Assembly: GCF_004124325.1 (NCBI RefSeq)
Contig: NZ_QBDT01000001.1
Coordinates: 2,232,001-2,296,000, forward strand
Direction: 5' to 3'
From: Streptomyces sp. L2
Lineage (GTDB): Bacteria > Actinomycetota > Actinomycetes > Streptomycetales > Streptomycetaceae
DNA length: 64,000 nucleotides
Under the pieces are notes generated by a model that made no database searches, was not told the origin of the DNA, and saw only the letters and a list, made by a program, of their open reading frames with translations. Position numbers and translations under genes: made by a program. Below, one piece after another: positions 28,553-36,222 of this stretch. Every line of letters starts with the position of its first letter. Within the stretch, counting starts at the first letter, position 1.

Positions 28553-28598
28553 GAGAACCGCGGCGGCGGGCGACCTTGCTGGGGAGTCCCGCCGCCGG
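28553..28598 (-). promoter_or_regulatory. AICE leader hairpin, copy 2 (before orf99)
   Basis: Same 46-bp hairpin sequence as at 22116-22162, with stem CGGCGGCGGG/CCCGCCGCCG, located about 30 bp upstream of the first gene of the operon. Confidence 0.65.
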
Positions 28599-28599
28599 G

Positions 28600-28852
28600 C
28601 AGTCGTTGTGCATGTCGGGGCAGCCGTGACCGCCCCACCAGGCATGCGATACATGCTTGAGCATGTCCCTCACAGTGGCGTGCCCGATTACGGCTGTCAA
28701 GCCCTTCGCTGCGTTCGGGTGAGCCCCTGTGACGTGACATCAGGTTGCCCCTCAGGGGCAGGACGAAGTGACCACGCTGCTGGACGACTTGGGACGTCCT
28801 AGCTAGCGTTCTGTGCGTCACGCGCGTCCCTAGACGTCCCCGGGAGGGTGAG
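28600..28852. promoter_or_regulatory. Divergent regulatory region with palindromes
   Basis: No gene. Separates the minus-strand transfer operon from the plus-strand regulator. Palindromes: ACATGCTTGAGCATGT (28651-28666), TGCCCCTCAGGGGCA (28746-28760), and half-sites GGGACGTCCTAG (28791-28802) and CTAGACGTCCC facing each other across the likely promoter of the HTH gene. Plausible operators for the HTH and GntR regulators. Confidence 0.55.
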
Positions 28853-29596
28853 ATGGCGAACGAGCGCCTACGATCAGCGATGCTGACGCATGGCATCACG
28901 GTCGACGCCATGGCAGCCCACATCGGGGTGGACCCCAAGACTGTCGAGCGCTGGATTACGCAAGGGCGCGCGCCCTACCGGCGGCATCGCCTTGCCATCG
29001 CCGCACACCTACGGGAAGACGAGACGTACCTTTGGCCGGATGGCCTCTCCAGCAACCAGCGCCAGGACGCAGCCGACGCCGAGGTCCTCAAGGTGTACCC
29101 GCACCGTTCCTACGTCCCCCCGGAACTCTGGTTACAGCTCTTCAGCCGGGCACAGGGCGAAATCGGCGTACTCGTCCACGCCGGCGTGTTCCTGGCGGAG
29201 AATCCGCGATGGCCCCAGCTGCTCAAGCAGAAGGCATCGTCCGGCGTGCGGGCCCGGATCCTCCTGGGTGACCCCAACAGTCCAGAGATCCAGCGGCGAG
29301 GGGAAGAGGAAGAGATCGGCGAGGGCGTCGCGTACAAGGTGCGGGAGGTCATGAAACTCTATCGTCCGCTGTACTCAGTCGACGGCATCGAATTCCGGAT
29401 GCACAGGTCGACTCTCCACAACTCACTGTACCGCGCCGATGATGAGTGGCTGGTCAATACCCAGGTATACGGGGTGAGCGCCCCCATGGCCCCGGTGCTC
29501 CATCTGCGGCGCGTCGCCGGAGCGGAGCTAGTCTCGACATACCAGCAGAGCTTCGAAAAAGTGTGGTCCGAGGCAGTCCCCATCGAAAGGCCCTGA
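28853..29596 (+). CDS. HTH regulator with DUF5919/PLD-like C-terminal domain
   Basis: 247 residues. XRE-type HTH (MLTHGITVDAMAAHIGVDPKTVERWITQGR, near 10-40) followed by a domain that reads VLVHAGVFLAENPRW and later FRMHRSTLHNSLYRADDEWLVNTQVYG, a DUF5919-like arrangement reminiscent of phospholipase D folds but with no complete HKD motif. ATG preceded by GGGAGGGTGAG. Coupled to the Nudix gene by TGATG overlap. Likely regulates the element; the second domain may sense a ligand. Confidence 0.75.
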   Translation: MANERLRSAMLTHGITVDAMAAHIGVDPKTVERWITQGRAPYRRHRLAIAAHLREDETYLWPDGLSSNQRQDAADAEVLKVYPHRSYVPPELWLQLFSRAQGEIGVLVHAGVFLAENPRWPQLLKQKASSGVRARILLGDPNSPEIQRRGEEEEIGEGVAYKVREVMKLYRPLYSVDGIEFRMHRSTLHNSLYRADDEWLVNTQVYGVSAPMAPVLHLRRVAGAELVSTYQQSFEKVWSEAVPIERP

Positions 29597-30069
29597 TGAG
29601 TCGCCGTACCGACTACTTCAATGATCCCGCCGCGCCGAAAGCCAACAGCATCGTGCCCGCGGTAACCGCGTTCGTCCTGAACGACTCGGGCGAGGTACTC
29701 CTTGAGCGACGGTCGGACAACGGCCGATGGGGGATGCCGGGAGGTGTCCAAGAGATCGGGGAAAACATCGCCAGCACGGTCGTCCGGGAAGTCATGGAAG
29801 AGACCGGCATCCGGGTTGAAGTGGTGGGCATGGTCGGTACGTTCACAGACCCTGGACACGTCATCGCCTTCGCAGACGGAGAGGTGCGTCAGGAGTTCTC
29901 GTTGTGTTTCCGTGCTCGCCCGGTCGGCGGTGAGATCAAGGTGAGTTCGGAGTCCTTCGCAGTACGGTGGGTCCCCAGAACGGAGCTGGACTCTCTTGAC
30001 ATCTCGCCGACTACGCGTCAGCGTCTCGAACAGGGATTCCGCAATTCTGAAATTCCCCTGATCAACTGA
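29596..30069 (+). CDS. Nudix hydrolase, Pif-like
   Basis: 157 residues with a complete Nudix box starting at GGVQEIGEN and including REVMEETGI (pattern GX5EX7REUXEEXGU). pSAM2 carries Pif, a Nudix protein that blocks redundant transfer between element-bearing cells, and this gene has the matching neighbourhood. ATG overlaps the stop of the HTH gene. Its 3' end overlaps the convergent HD-domain gene by 8 bases. Confidence 0.85.
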   Translation: MSRRTDYFNDPAAPKANSIVPAVTAFVLNDSGEVLLERRSDNGRWGMPGGVQEIGENIASTVVREVMEETGIRVEVVGMVGTFTDPGHVIAFADGEVRQEFSLCFRARPVGGEIKVSSESFAVRWVPRTELDSLDISPTTRQRLEQGFRNSEIPLIN

Positions 30070-30625
30070 GCTTTGCCGCCGCCGCCTCGGCCCGTTGCCG
30101 TACCCGGGCCACCCTTTCCATGAGTTCAGGCCGGGCAGCGGACACCGCTCGAAAGACGACGTGCTCGGGACCGTACCGGTTCAGGACTTCGGCGAGCCTT
30201 TCGGCCGGGTCCACTAGGTCCCCGACCGGGCTACTGGTCAGGTCGCAGTAGGTGATCGCGTCGACCAATTCCGGCTCAGGGGGCCCGAACTCATCGAGTG
30301 CATCCCCCAACCCGAGTTCGGATGCCTCCCAAAACGACGACGTATGGAAAGCCACGATGCTGCATAGTCGGGGGGCGGCTCCCACAACGTCGCGCAGGTA
30401 CCGCGCCCCGTCGATCATGTGCTGTCCCGTGTCCACAGCGACCTGGGCATAGCCGACGTCGTGAGCGATGGCCGCGGCCGCCAGTACCTCGGCCTCTTCC
30501 TCGCCCATGATTGGCGCCAGAGTCAGCGCCTGAGAGTAGACCCGCTGGGAGTGAGCCCACCGTCGCGGCAAGCTGTCGGCCAACAGCGACTCAGCAAGGT
30601 CATGGGCCCACCTGGCCAGTTGCAT
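30062..30625 (-). CDS. HD-domain phosphohydrolase
   Basis: 187 residues. HD motif in AAAIAHDVGYAQ near residue 53, with preceding His in RRWAHSQRV and distal YCDLTSSP, the metal-ligand order of HD hydrolases acting on nucleotides or similar phosphates. ATG start. Convergent and overlapping with the Nudix gene, a recurrent AICE arrangement. Substrate not inferable. Confidence 0.82.
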   Translation of the reverse strand: MQLARWAHDLAESLLADSLPRRWAHSQRVYSQALTLAPIMGEEEAEVLAAAAIAHDVGYAQVAVDTGQHMIDGARYLRDVVGAAPRLCSIVAFHTSSFWEASELGLGDALDEFGPPEPELVDAITYCDLTSSPVGDLVDPAERLAEVLNRYGPEHVVFRAVSAARPELMERVARVRQRAEAAAAKLS

Positions 30626-30654
30626 CTTTCACTGCCTCCGAGGCAATCGGGAGT

Positions 30655-31092
30655 TCAGGAAGGAAAGCTGACGAACCGGCCGACTCCGTGCCTCGCCTCG
30701 ACGTGGCCGGCCGTCTCCAGCTCGCGTACGGCGCGGCGAACCGTGCCGCGAGCCACCCCGTACTTGTCGGCAAGGTCCGCCTCGCTCGGCAGACGCGTAC
30801 CGGGCGGCAGTTCGCCCCTCCGGATCTGCTCCAACAGGTCGGTCATGATCTGCTCGTACGGTGCGGTCCCCGCGCCCCCGGCGACACTGCGGCCAACGCC
30901 AGCGACGGTCTTGATGTCCCCCGACTCTTCGAGAGCATGCAGAGCACGCCGAACTGTCGTCCGGGCCACCCCGAACTCGCGCCCGATCTCGGCCTCTGAC
31001 GGCAAGCCGTCCACGTAGGCCCCAGCGGCAATCCGCTCGCGCAACGCCTGAGAGATCACCTGATACGTCCCGCGTGGGCTGGGGCTCGGCAC
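30655..31092 (-). CDS. GntR-family regulator with two winged-helix domains (KorSA-like role)
   Basis: 145 residues from the GTG with a strong AAGGAGG upstream. Two consecutive GntR-type wHTH units: residues about 8-70 (ALRERIAAGAYVDGLPSEAEIGREFGVARTTVRRALHALEE) and about 80-145 (DLLEQIRRGELPPGTRLPSEADLADKYGVARGTVRRAVRELE). There is no effector domain. pSAM2 KorSA is a single GntR repressor; this protein looks like an internal duplication and could bind paired sites. CTGTCCGG boxes cluster upstream. Confidence 0.85.
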   Translation of the reverse strand: MPSPSPRGTYQVISQALRERIAAGAYVDGLPSEAEIGREFGVARTTVRRALHALEESGDIKTVAGVGRSVAGGAGTAPYEQIMTDLLEQIRRGELPPGTRLPSEADLADKYGVARGTVRRAVRELETAGHVEARHGVGRFVSFPS

Positions 31093-31156
31093 GCTTTCCT
31101 CCTTCTCACACCGTCGCATCCCAGCTTCCCACGCCCACTCGTGTAGGTGGGGTGTC

Positions 31157-31240
31157 CTAGCTGTCCGGCTGTCCGGATATTCATTTGACCTGCGCAAACA
31201 GGCCGGACAGCTCTAAGTACCGCTGTCCGGGCTGTCCGGT
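31157..31240. promoter_or_regulatory. CTGTCCGG box cluster upstream of the GntR gene
   Basis: CTGTCCGG occurs in tandem at 31160 and 31168, inverted near 31203, and again in tandem at 31232 and 31241, with similar spacing of about 9 bp. The promoter of the double-wHTH gene should lie within. An arrangement of paired direct boxes suits a two-headed DNA-binding protein. Confidence 0.55.
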
Positions 31241-31332
31241 CACAGACGGCTGCAACACCCAGGGTGTGTTGCAGCCTGTCGGCGGAGCCGCCCTCTCAAT
31301 GAGCACAGAATCCGGAGGCGACTTCCGATCTC
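31231..31332 (+). ncRNA. Structured element A: long stem plus short hairpin (duplicated at 32714)
   Basis: From GCTGTCC to CGATCT. Hairpin 1 arms GGCTGCAACAC/GTGTTGCAGCC; hairpin 2 CGGC-GGA-GCCG; then CCTCTCAATG and GGAGGCGACTTCCGATCT. The copy at 32714 has the same flanks but a different, still fully paired, long stem. The pattern of preserved pairing suggests a functional RNA or DNA structure. Strand and transcription not established. Confidence 0.5.
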
Positions 31333-31663
31333 TTTGATTCACAAGACGTCCGCAGCCGGGGCTCAGCGTTTCACATCGAGAGGAGAAACCATCTGTGGCT
31401 GGGGCGGTCGGCTCCGCGACTTTATCCAGCCACTTTGGCGCGAGCCTCGAAGATCATGGCCCCAACGTCGTGCTTTAACGGGCAGGTCCACAGACTGCCC
31501 GACTCGCCATCAGCTTACGGGGCCACGATCACTCGCACCAAAGCAGCTACACCGACCGCGTGTGTCAGCCCGTGGCTTAGGAAGCCCCGGGTGGTCTAGA
31601 TATTTGTGCAGACGACGAGGCTGCGGCTCCCGGTAACACCCAGCCCAGCCGAGCGATTCTTGG

Positions 31664-32269
31664 CTACTTCGTGTTTTCTTCCGCCGCGAGTTGCGCGGCA
31701 TAGGCGTTCAGCGTCGTCACGTACTTGCTTGCGGCGCCCAAATCCTTGGGCTTCACGGTGCAACTAGTGACAGATCCATTAGCGACTTGGACATTGATCT
31801 GCGCGATCCCCTTGTTCTTACGACCCGACATCATAAGGCCCCCGCTGGCGACGCCGAGTGTGGCATTCGACATGAGTCTAGTAGCGGTCCAGGCCTTGTG
31901 TGCATCGGCGTTGAACAGCTCTGCATGTGCCCCGCTTACTGGCCCATTGGATAATTGACCGTGAGAGGCCTTGGGCCAGAGGTGAAGCATTGCTATCCTG
32001 TTCAGCTGAGTTTCGAGCGGGTGAGCAGCACGATACGCCGCCAGCTCTTCCTTCATGCGGCGCCGCTCCCCGTCTTGAGCTTCCTTCGCGACGCGCTGTG
32101 CTTCGCCCTGCCTAGCGAGTACCTCAGCCTCTTGCCGAGCCGATGATGCTCGCTGCCTATATTCGGCTGCCTTCTCAGGGTTCCTGTCAGCAAGCTTTGC
32201 TGCCTTGCGTTCAAACCGCTGGGCCTTACTGCGCTCAGTGCCCGCCTGCATTCTCTCTGTGAAGCCCAT
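31664..32269 (-). CDS. Unknown protein with coiled-coil N-terminus
   Basis: 201 residues from ATG (MGFTERMQAGTER) with AGGGAG about 6 bases upstream. Residues 5-90 are a charged Ala/Glu/Arg-rich helix, likely coiled coil. The C-terminal half (WTATRLMSNATLGVASGGLMMSG, then INVQVANGSVTSCTVKPKDLG) has a small glycine-rich hydrophobic patch and beta-prone end. Codon use is less GC-biased than neighbours, suggesting recent transfer. A perfect-arm palindrome lies 22 bp upstream. It sits alone between structured elements A and B near the right end of the AICE. Confidence 0.75.
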   Translation of the reverse strand: MGFTERMQAGTERSKAQRFERKAAKLADRNPEKAAEYRQRASSARQEAEVLARQGEAQRVAKEAQDGERRRMKEELAAYRAAHPLETQLNRIAMLHLWPKASHGQLSNGPVSGAHAELFNADAHKAWTATRLMSNATLGVASGGLMMSGRKNKGIAQINVQVANGSVTSCTVKPKDLGAASKYVTTLNAYAAQLAAEENTK

Positions 32270-32290
32270 GGGAACTCCCTGGTGTCCAAC

Positions 32291-32311
32291 CAGGTGATTA
32301 TGAATCACCTG
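32291..32311. promoter_or_regulatory. Operator-like palindrome upstream of the 201-residue gene
   Basis: CAGGTGATT-ATG-AATCACCTG, perfect 9-bp arms around three bases, 22 bp upstream of the start codon, where a repressor would block the promoter. Confidence 0.65.
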
Positions 32312-32713
32312 TATAGAGTGAAGTGTGAACCGGTTTCCTTGCCAGCGCTAGGGGTAGTTGACCACTTCCGGCGGCCACGCCTGGCTGCAGTTGGCGGCGC
32401 TGCTGTACAGCAGCGAGTACAGCAACTCGCGCGACCACTGCCGACCGGCAGCGACTCCAGACGCACGACGGACCAGTCCAGGAGACCTCAGCAAGTGCCC
32501 TTAGTTCGCATCGGGGGGCGACCTGACATCCACGGCTGATGTCACCGACGCCGGACGAGGGCGTACGCGAGCGCTTCCCTCCGAACGCAGGCGACGCCAG
32601 GCCACCACGTCGAGGCCAGTTCTAGATCGAACTCCCAAAGCGGCTGTCAGGCAGGAGCCACTAGGCGTTATGGCCGACCGTCAACTCTAGTCAGTCGAGC
32701 AGCGCGAACCAAG
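32312..32713. other. Gene-free stretch with 18-bp palindrome
   Basis: No ORF with a credible start or codon pattern in about 400 bp. It holds the perfect palindrome CGCTGCTGTACAGCAGCG (32398-32415), followed by GAGTACAGCAAC. Could be an origin or operator. Confidence 0.5.
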
Positions 32714-32824
32714 GCTGTCCAGTCACAGACGGGCTGTACCACCACCAGAGGTGGTGGTACAGCCCGTCGGCGAAAGCCGACCTCTCAATGGGGGTAGGAG
32801 CCGGAGGCGACTGCCGATCTGCTC
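32714..32824 (+). ncRNA. Structured element B: second copy with covarying stem
   Basis: Shares GCTGTCC-GTCACAGAC, GTCGGCG, CCTCTCAATG and GGAGGCGACT-CCGATCT with copy A. Its long stem is GGGCTGTACCACCACC/GGTGGTGGTACAGCCC (16 perfect pairs) where A has different bases, and its second hairpin is GTCGGC-GAAA-GCCGAC, a GNRA tetraloop. Confidence 0.5.
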
Positions 32825-32969
32825 TGCCTTTACGAGGGGTGCCGCAGCGCCGCTACCAGCCCGCTTCCTGCCAACTCGCACTATCTGCGATACAGGAGGG
32901 CACCGTACGGCCTCTGCGATCAAGGAACCTGCTGGTCAGTGCCCATTCGCAAGCCGAACACTGATTGTG

Positions 32970-33011
32970 CTCCGGAGCCGTGTGCGCAGGTTCGAATCCT
33001 GCCGGGGGCAC
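32970..33011 (+). other. Right attachment site (attR) of the AICE
   Basis: Exact 42-bp copy of tRNA-Arg 3' sequence (16604-16645). The 5' half of the tRNA is absent, so this is an attachment site and not a gene. Confidence 0.93.
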
Positions 33012-33028
33012 CCAGCATGAGGTGCCCA

Positions 33029-33068
33029 AAGACCCCGTCACCAGCGGAAACGCTGAGGCCGGGGTCTT
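33029..33068 (+). terminator. Hairpin after attR
   Basis: AAGACCCCG pairs with CGGGGTCTT; inside it CAGCG-GAAA-CGCTG. It is 18 bp past the att repeat, the place of a tRNA terminator before the present AICE inserted. Confidence 0.65.
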
Positions 33069-33228
33069 CGCGCATGTGCAGCTGTATGCCGCCCTGAGCG
33101 ACCGTATGTCGGGGTCCGTGGACTATTTGTGGACACGATCTTGAGGCAACGTCCCTGGTCAGCCCCGAGAACGGCGAAGGCCCCCGGACGAATCCAGGGG
33201 CCTGAAGCGTAGCGCGGCGCGTGTGGGA

Positions 33229-34636
33229 TCACTCGTACTCGCGCAACAGCTCTTCGATCTTGCGGTTGGCGATCTCCTGCCGACCGTCGATGCACTTCGC
33301 GTAGCGGCTCAGCAGGACCTCGACGCTGTTGCCCGCGCGCTCGGCGACCTCGGTCGCGTCGACACCGGCGTTGAGCCAGGTCGACAGCGCCGAGTGCCGC
33401 AGGTCGTACGGACGGGCGGCGAGCGGCGAGCGGCGAGCGGCGAGCGGCGAGCGGCGAGCGGCGAGGCAACAACGGCCGGCGGAAGAGCCAGCGCGCGAGC
33501 CTCCTGCCACACGCGGTAGTACGTGGACGAGCCGACCACTCCCCCGCGCTCGTTCGTGAACAGCCGCCCGTCCTTCGCAGTTCCGAACGTGTCGAGGTGA
33601 TCTCCGAGAATCGCCACGAGTTGAGGCGGGGTCGGCACGGGCCGGACCTCTTCGACGGGCCGGTTCTTGAGCCCGCGATCGTCGTGCGTCTCGCCAGAGT
33701 CGGTCCATCGCTTGCCGACGCTGGGGCGGGTGCGATTCAGCAGAGCCGTTCCCCAGCCCGTTTCCGGCAGTTTCAGGTCTGCCTCTTTGAGGCCGACAGC
33801 CTCAGCCGGGCGAAAGGCGCCGTAGTACATGCAGGCGAACAAGCCGACAAGTCGCCGGCCGCGCGCACGGCCATATCCGCCGACGTACGAGATAGCAGTC
33901 AGCAGAGCACGAGCCTGTTCGGGGTTCGCCACTACTCTGGGATCTACTTCCTTGACCACCTTCGGTTTCTTCCAGCGAACCGCAGTGATCGGATTCTCTT
34001 TGAATTCGCCGAGATCCACCGCGTAGTGCATGGCGTTGACCAGAGTCCGCCGCTTGCGCCGTACGGTTTCTGCCGCAGCCGCCGTTCCGTCGAGCTTGAG
34101 CTTCAGGGAATCCAGAACGGCCCTGCCGACCACGGCGTCAGCGAGGTCCGAGAGAGGGCGCGATGCCTTGGCCACCCAGTGGAGGGTGTTCGCGATCTCA
34201 GTCGGCAACTCGCGGTCGTCCGGGCCGGGAAGGACGAAAGCCCAGTTACGAAGCGCCTTCCTGAGGAGGCCATCAGCCGGCCGCCCAGGACGATCGTCGA
34301 GGAGAGCCACGGTGACAGCGGTCAACGACTCGTTGATCCCGTCGCGGGTGTTCGGCGCAGCGTGCGGCCACTTCATGGCTAGGTACTTCAAGGCGAAGGC
34401 GTACCACGTCATCGAGGGCGCCCTTTCGACCATCGTGTCCGGCAGCCCGGTAGCCGCGTCGAACTCCTCGCCGTCACGCATTGCACGCAGGAGCTTGGAA
34501 CGGTAGTTGTCCGCGAGTCCCTTGGTGCGGAACTGTTCGGAGAACACGTTCCCGGAGACGATCCACCTCACGTCATAGGACGGTTTTTGGTGTTCCTTTT
34601 CCGGACACCCCAGACCTTCACGTCGAGTGATTTCAC
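33229..34636 (-). pseudogene. Second tRNA-site integrase, disrupted by two frameshifts
   Basis: Tyrosine recombinase closely related to the AICE int (shared N-terminus SLD-I/V-W, core AFRPAEAVGL, box II RPYDLRH, nucleophile region LLSRYAKCIDG). The frame from the GTG at 34636 (MKSLDVKVWGVRK, with AGAGG upstream) is lost near 34580, where one base fewer gives MT-stop, although RPYDVRWIVSG resumes in another frame. It is lost again at 33416-33464, where 7 copies of a 7-bp repeat sit; removing five units restores ASPLAARPYDLRH. Catalytic residues survive in the separate frames. It lies 218 bp past attR with its 3' end toward the att site, as int does at attL, so it appears to be a relic of an earlier element at the same tRNA. 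Confidence 0.85.
33416..33464. repeat. Seven tandem copies of GCGGCGA in the integrase pseudogene
   Basis: Exact heptamers, 49 bp. On the coding strand the unit is TCGCCGC. Two copies would read SPLAARPYDLRH in frame, matching SPLAGRPYDLRH of the AICE integrase; seven copies shift the frame. Copy numbers 2, 5 or 8 are in frame. Confidence 0.95.
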
Positions 34637-34681
34637 GCCGCTACCTCTGCCCCGGAGGGCCCGTTCCGGTTGGAGGGACGG

Positions 34682-35191
34682 CTAGCGGTAGAAGACGGCC
34701 ACGCCGCCGTGGTGTGAGCAGGCTCCTTGGTGGTGGGCGGCGTACGAGTACGTGCCGTCGTTGCAGAGGGCTGTCGCGCCGCCGCCCGCGGAGCTGGAGC
34801 CGCCGGAGGAGGTGGAGCCGCCGCTGGACGAAGATCCGCCGGACGTCGAAGAGCCGTTCGTGCCCGAACCGGTGGCAGCGGCGTGTGCGGTGACCGTCAC
34901 CCTCACCTTGACCGTCTTCGTCACTGTCGGCGCGGGTTTCGGCTGTGCTGTCTCCGTCGCCGTGGCGGTCGCGGTGACCGTGGCCGTGACGGTCGGTCGC
35001 GCCGTGGCGTTGGCGACCGTCTTCGTCGTGTCCGTGTTCTGGCCGTCGGCGCCGGCGCTGCCTATGCCGATGAGGAACGCGAGGCCCAGGGCGGGCAGTA
35101 CGAATCGTTTGCGGGCCCACTTGGGTGCGGGACGCACGACCGGCGGTCCGGGCGGAGGCTGGAACGGCGGTTGCGGCTGGTAGTAGCTCAC
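34682..35191 (-). CDS. DUF3761 domain protein, membrane-anchored
   Basis: 169 residues. Pro/Gln-rich N-terminus (about 1-25), a transmembrane or signal segment near 30-47 (FVLPALGLAFLIGIG), Thr/Val-rich and Ser/Gly-rich linkers, and a C-terminal DUF3761 module (CNDGTYSYAAHHQGACSHHGGV) with two cysteines and clustered histidines. The function of DUF3761 is unknown; similar calcium- or metal-linked modules are found in secreted proteins. ATG start with a spacer of GGGGG-type. Monocistronic. Confidence 0.8.
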   Translation of the reverse strand: MSYYQPQPPFQPPPGPPVVRPAPKWARKRFVLPALGLAFLIGIGSAGADGQNTDTTKTVANATARPTVTATVTATATATETAQPKPAPTVTKTVKVRVTVTAHAAATGSGTNGSSTSGGSSSSGGSTSSGGSSSAGGGATALCNDGTYSYAAHHQGACSHHGGVAVFYR

Positions 35192-35365
35192 AGGTCCCCC
35201 CTGCTTCAGGTACGTGAGGGGTGAAACTACCTGCGCCAGGGCGTCAGATGTGAGGGATCAGTGAAGACAGTGATTCAGTTGTGACCTCGGCCTCGACCTC
35301 CCAGCTTCCGGCGCGTGCCCGCTCCTCGCGATCGATGAAGCTCCGTCGCAACAGGGGCAAGAGCC

Positions 35366-36160
35366 TCAAGAGCGCGTAACCGTACGGCTCGTCCGGGCGA
35401 GGTGGTCGTCGATCAGAGCGAAGGTCTCCTTGGGGCGCTCCAGTTGGGGAAGATGGCCCGCTTCGGGGATGACGGTGAGTCGGCCGTCGGAGAAGGCGTC
35501 TGCGTATGCCGCGCCGTAGGCAGGGGTGACTACGCGGTCGCTTTCGCCCCAGAGGAGCAGGGTGGGCTGGTGGACGCGGGCGAGGCGGTGGCGCAGCTTC
35601 GGGTCGTGCATGTAGGGGTCGCCGGCGAGCACCCGCATGGTCGCCATGTTGTCCCGCATGGTGGCGCGCTGGTCCGGTGGCAGGTCGGTGGGGTCGCGGT
35701 AGAAGCGGTCGGGGTCGTGCCAGCTGCGCTCGGCGAGGCCTCGGGGGTCGAGGGCGTAGACGTCGGCGATGGGTTCGCCCTCGACCCGTATGCCCACCGC
35801 GTCGACCAGGACGAGGCCGGTGATGGTGCCCGCGGTGTCGCGTACGGCCATTTCGGCGGCCGCCCAGCCGCCGAGGGAGGAGCCTACGACCAGTACGTCC
35901 GTCAAGTGCCGGTCCTGCAGGTAGTGCAGGTAGGCGAGGGCCAGGTCGTCGACGCCGGTGAGCCAGTCGGGGCGGTGCGTGCCGTTCCAGCCGGGGTGGA
36001 CGGGGGTGAGGGTGTGGGCGGTGGCGGCCAGGTGATCGGCGAGTCCGGCGACGGTCGCGGGGCCGCCTCCGCCGTGCAGGATCAGGACGGGTCGGCCGGT
36101 TCCGGCCTCGGACAGGGTGAGCGAGAGGTCGTGCGAGACGACCGCGGTGTGGTCTGACAC
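35366..36160 (-). CDS. Alpha/beta hydrolase
   Basis: 264 residues; alpha/beta hydrolase fold with oxyanion segment LILHGGGGP near residue 30, nucleophile elbow VGSSLGG near 95 (serine), acid region LLLWGESDRVV near 205, and catalytic His in PEAGHLPQLERP near 240. GTG start. Divergently arranged with a MarR gene 62 bp away, which probably controls it. Substrate unknown. Confidence 0.9.
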   Translation of the reverse strand: MSDHTAVVSHDLSLTLSEAGTGRPVLILHGGGGPATVAGLADHLAATAHTLTPVHPGWNGTHRPDWLTGVDDLALAYLHYLQDRHLTDVLVVGSSLGGWAAAEMAVRDTAGTITGLVLVDAVGIRVEGEPIADVYALDPRGLAERSWHDPDRFYRDPTDLPPDQRATMRDNMATMRVLAGDPYMHDPKLRHRLARVHQPTLLLWGESDRVVTPAYGAAYADAFSDGRLTVIPEAGHLPQLERPKETFALIDDHLARTSRTVTRS

Positions 36161-36189
36161 GCCGAAGACTCTAACTCAATATCTTTATA

Positions 36190-36201
36190 TAAGCTAGCTT
36201 A
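36190..36201. promoter_or_regulatory. Palindrome between hydrolase and MarR genes
   Basis: TAAGCTAGCTTA, a perfect 12-bp palindrome in an AT-rich stretch, between divergent starts; likely MarR operator. Confidence 0.6.
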
Positions 36202-36222
36202 GTTATGGGTTAGGATTCCCCT

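Larger units (their letters stand above)
16604..33011. mobile_element. AICE (integrative and conjugative element, pSAM2-like) in tRNA-Arg
   Basis: About 16.4 kb bounded by exact 42-bp direct repeats. It holds the three AICE modules: excision/integration (int, xis), replication (prim-pol plus RecA-like ATPase) and a single FtsK/SpoIIIE-type DNA translocase for mycelial double-stranded DNA transfer, with SpdB-like spread protein, Nudix (Pif-like) and GntR regulators. The main operon is minus-strand, from 28.5 kb to 18.4 kb, with many ATGA overlaps. All modules look intact, so the element may be active. Confidence 0.93.

Noticed and set aside
32970..33011. Second tRNA-Arg gene
   Set aside because: Only the 3' 42 bp is present; no 5' acceptor or D-arm, so it is an attachment site.
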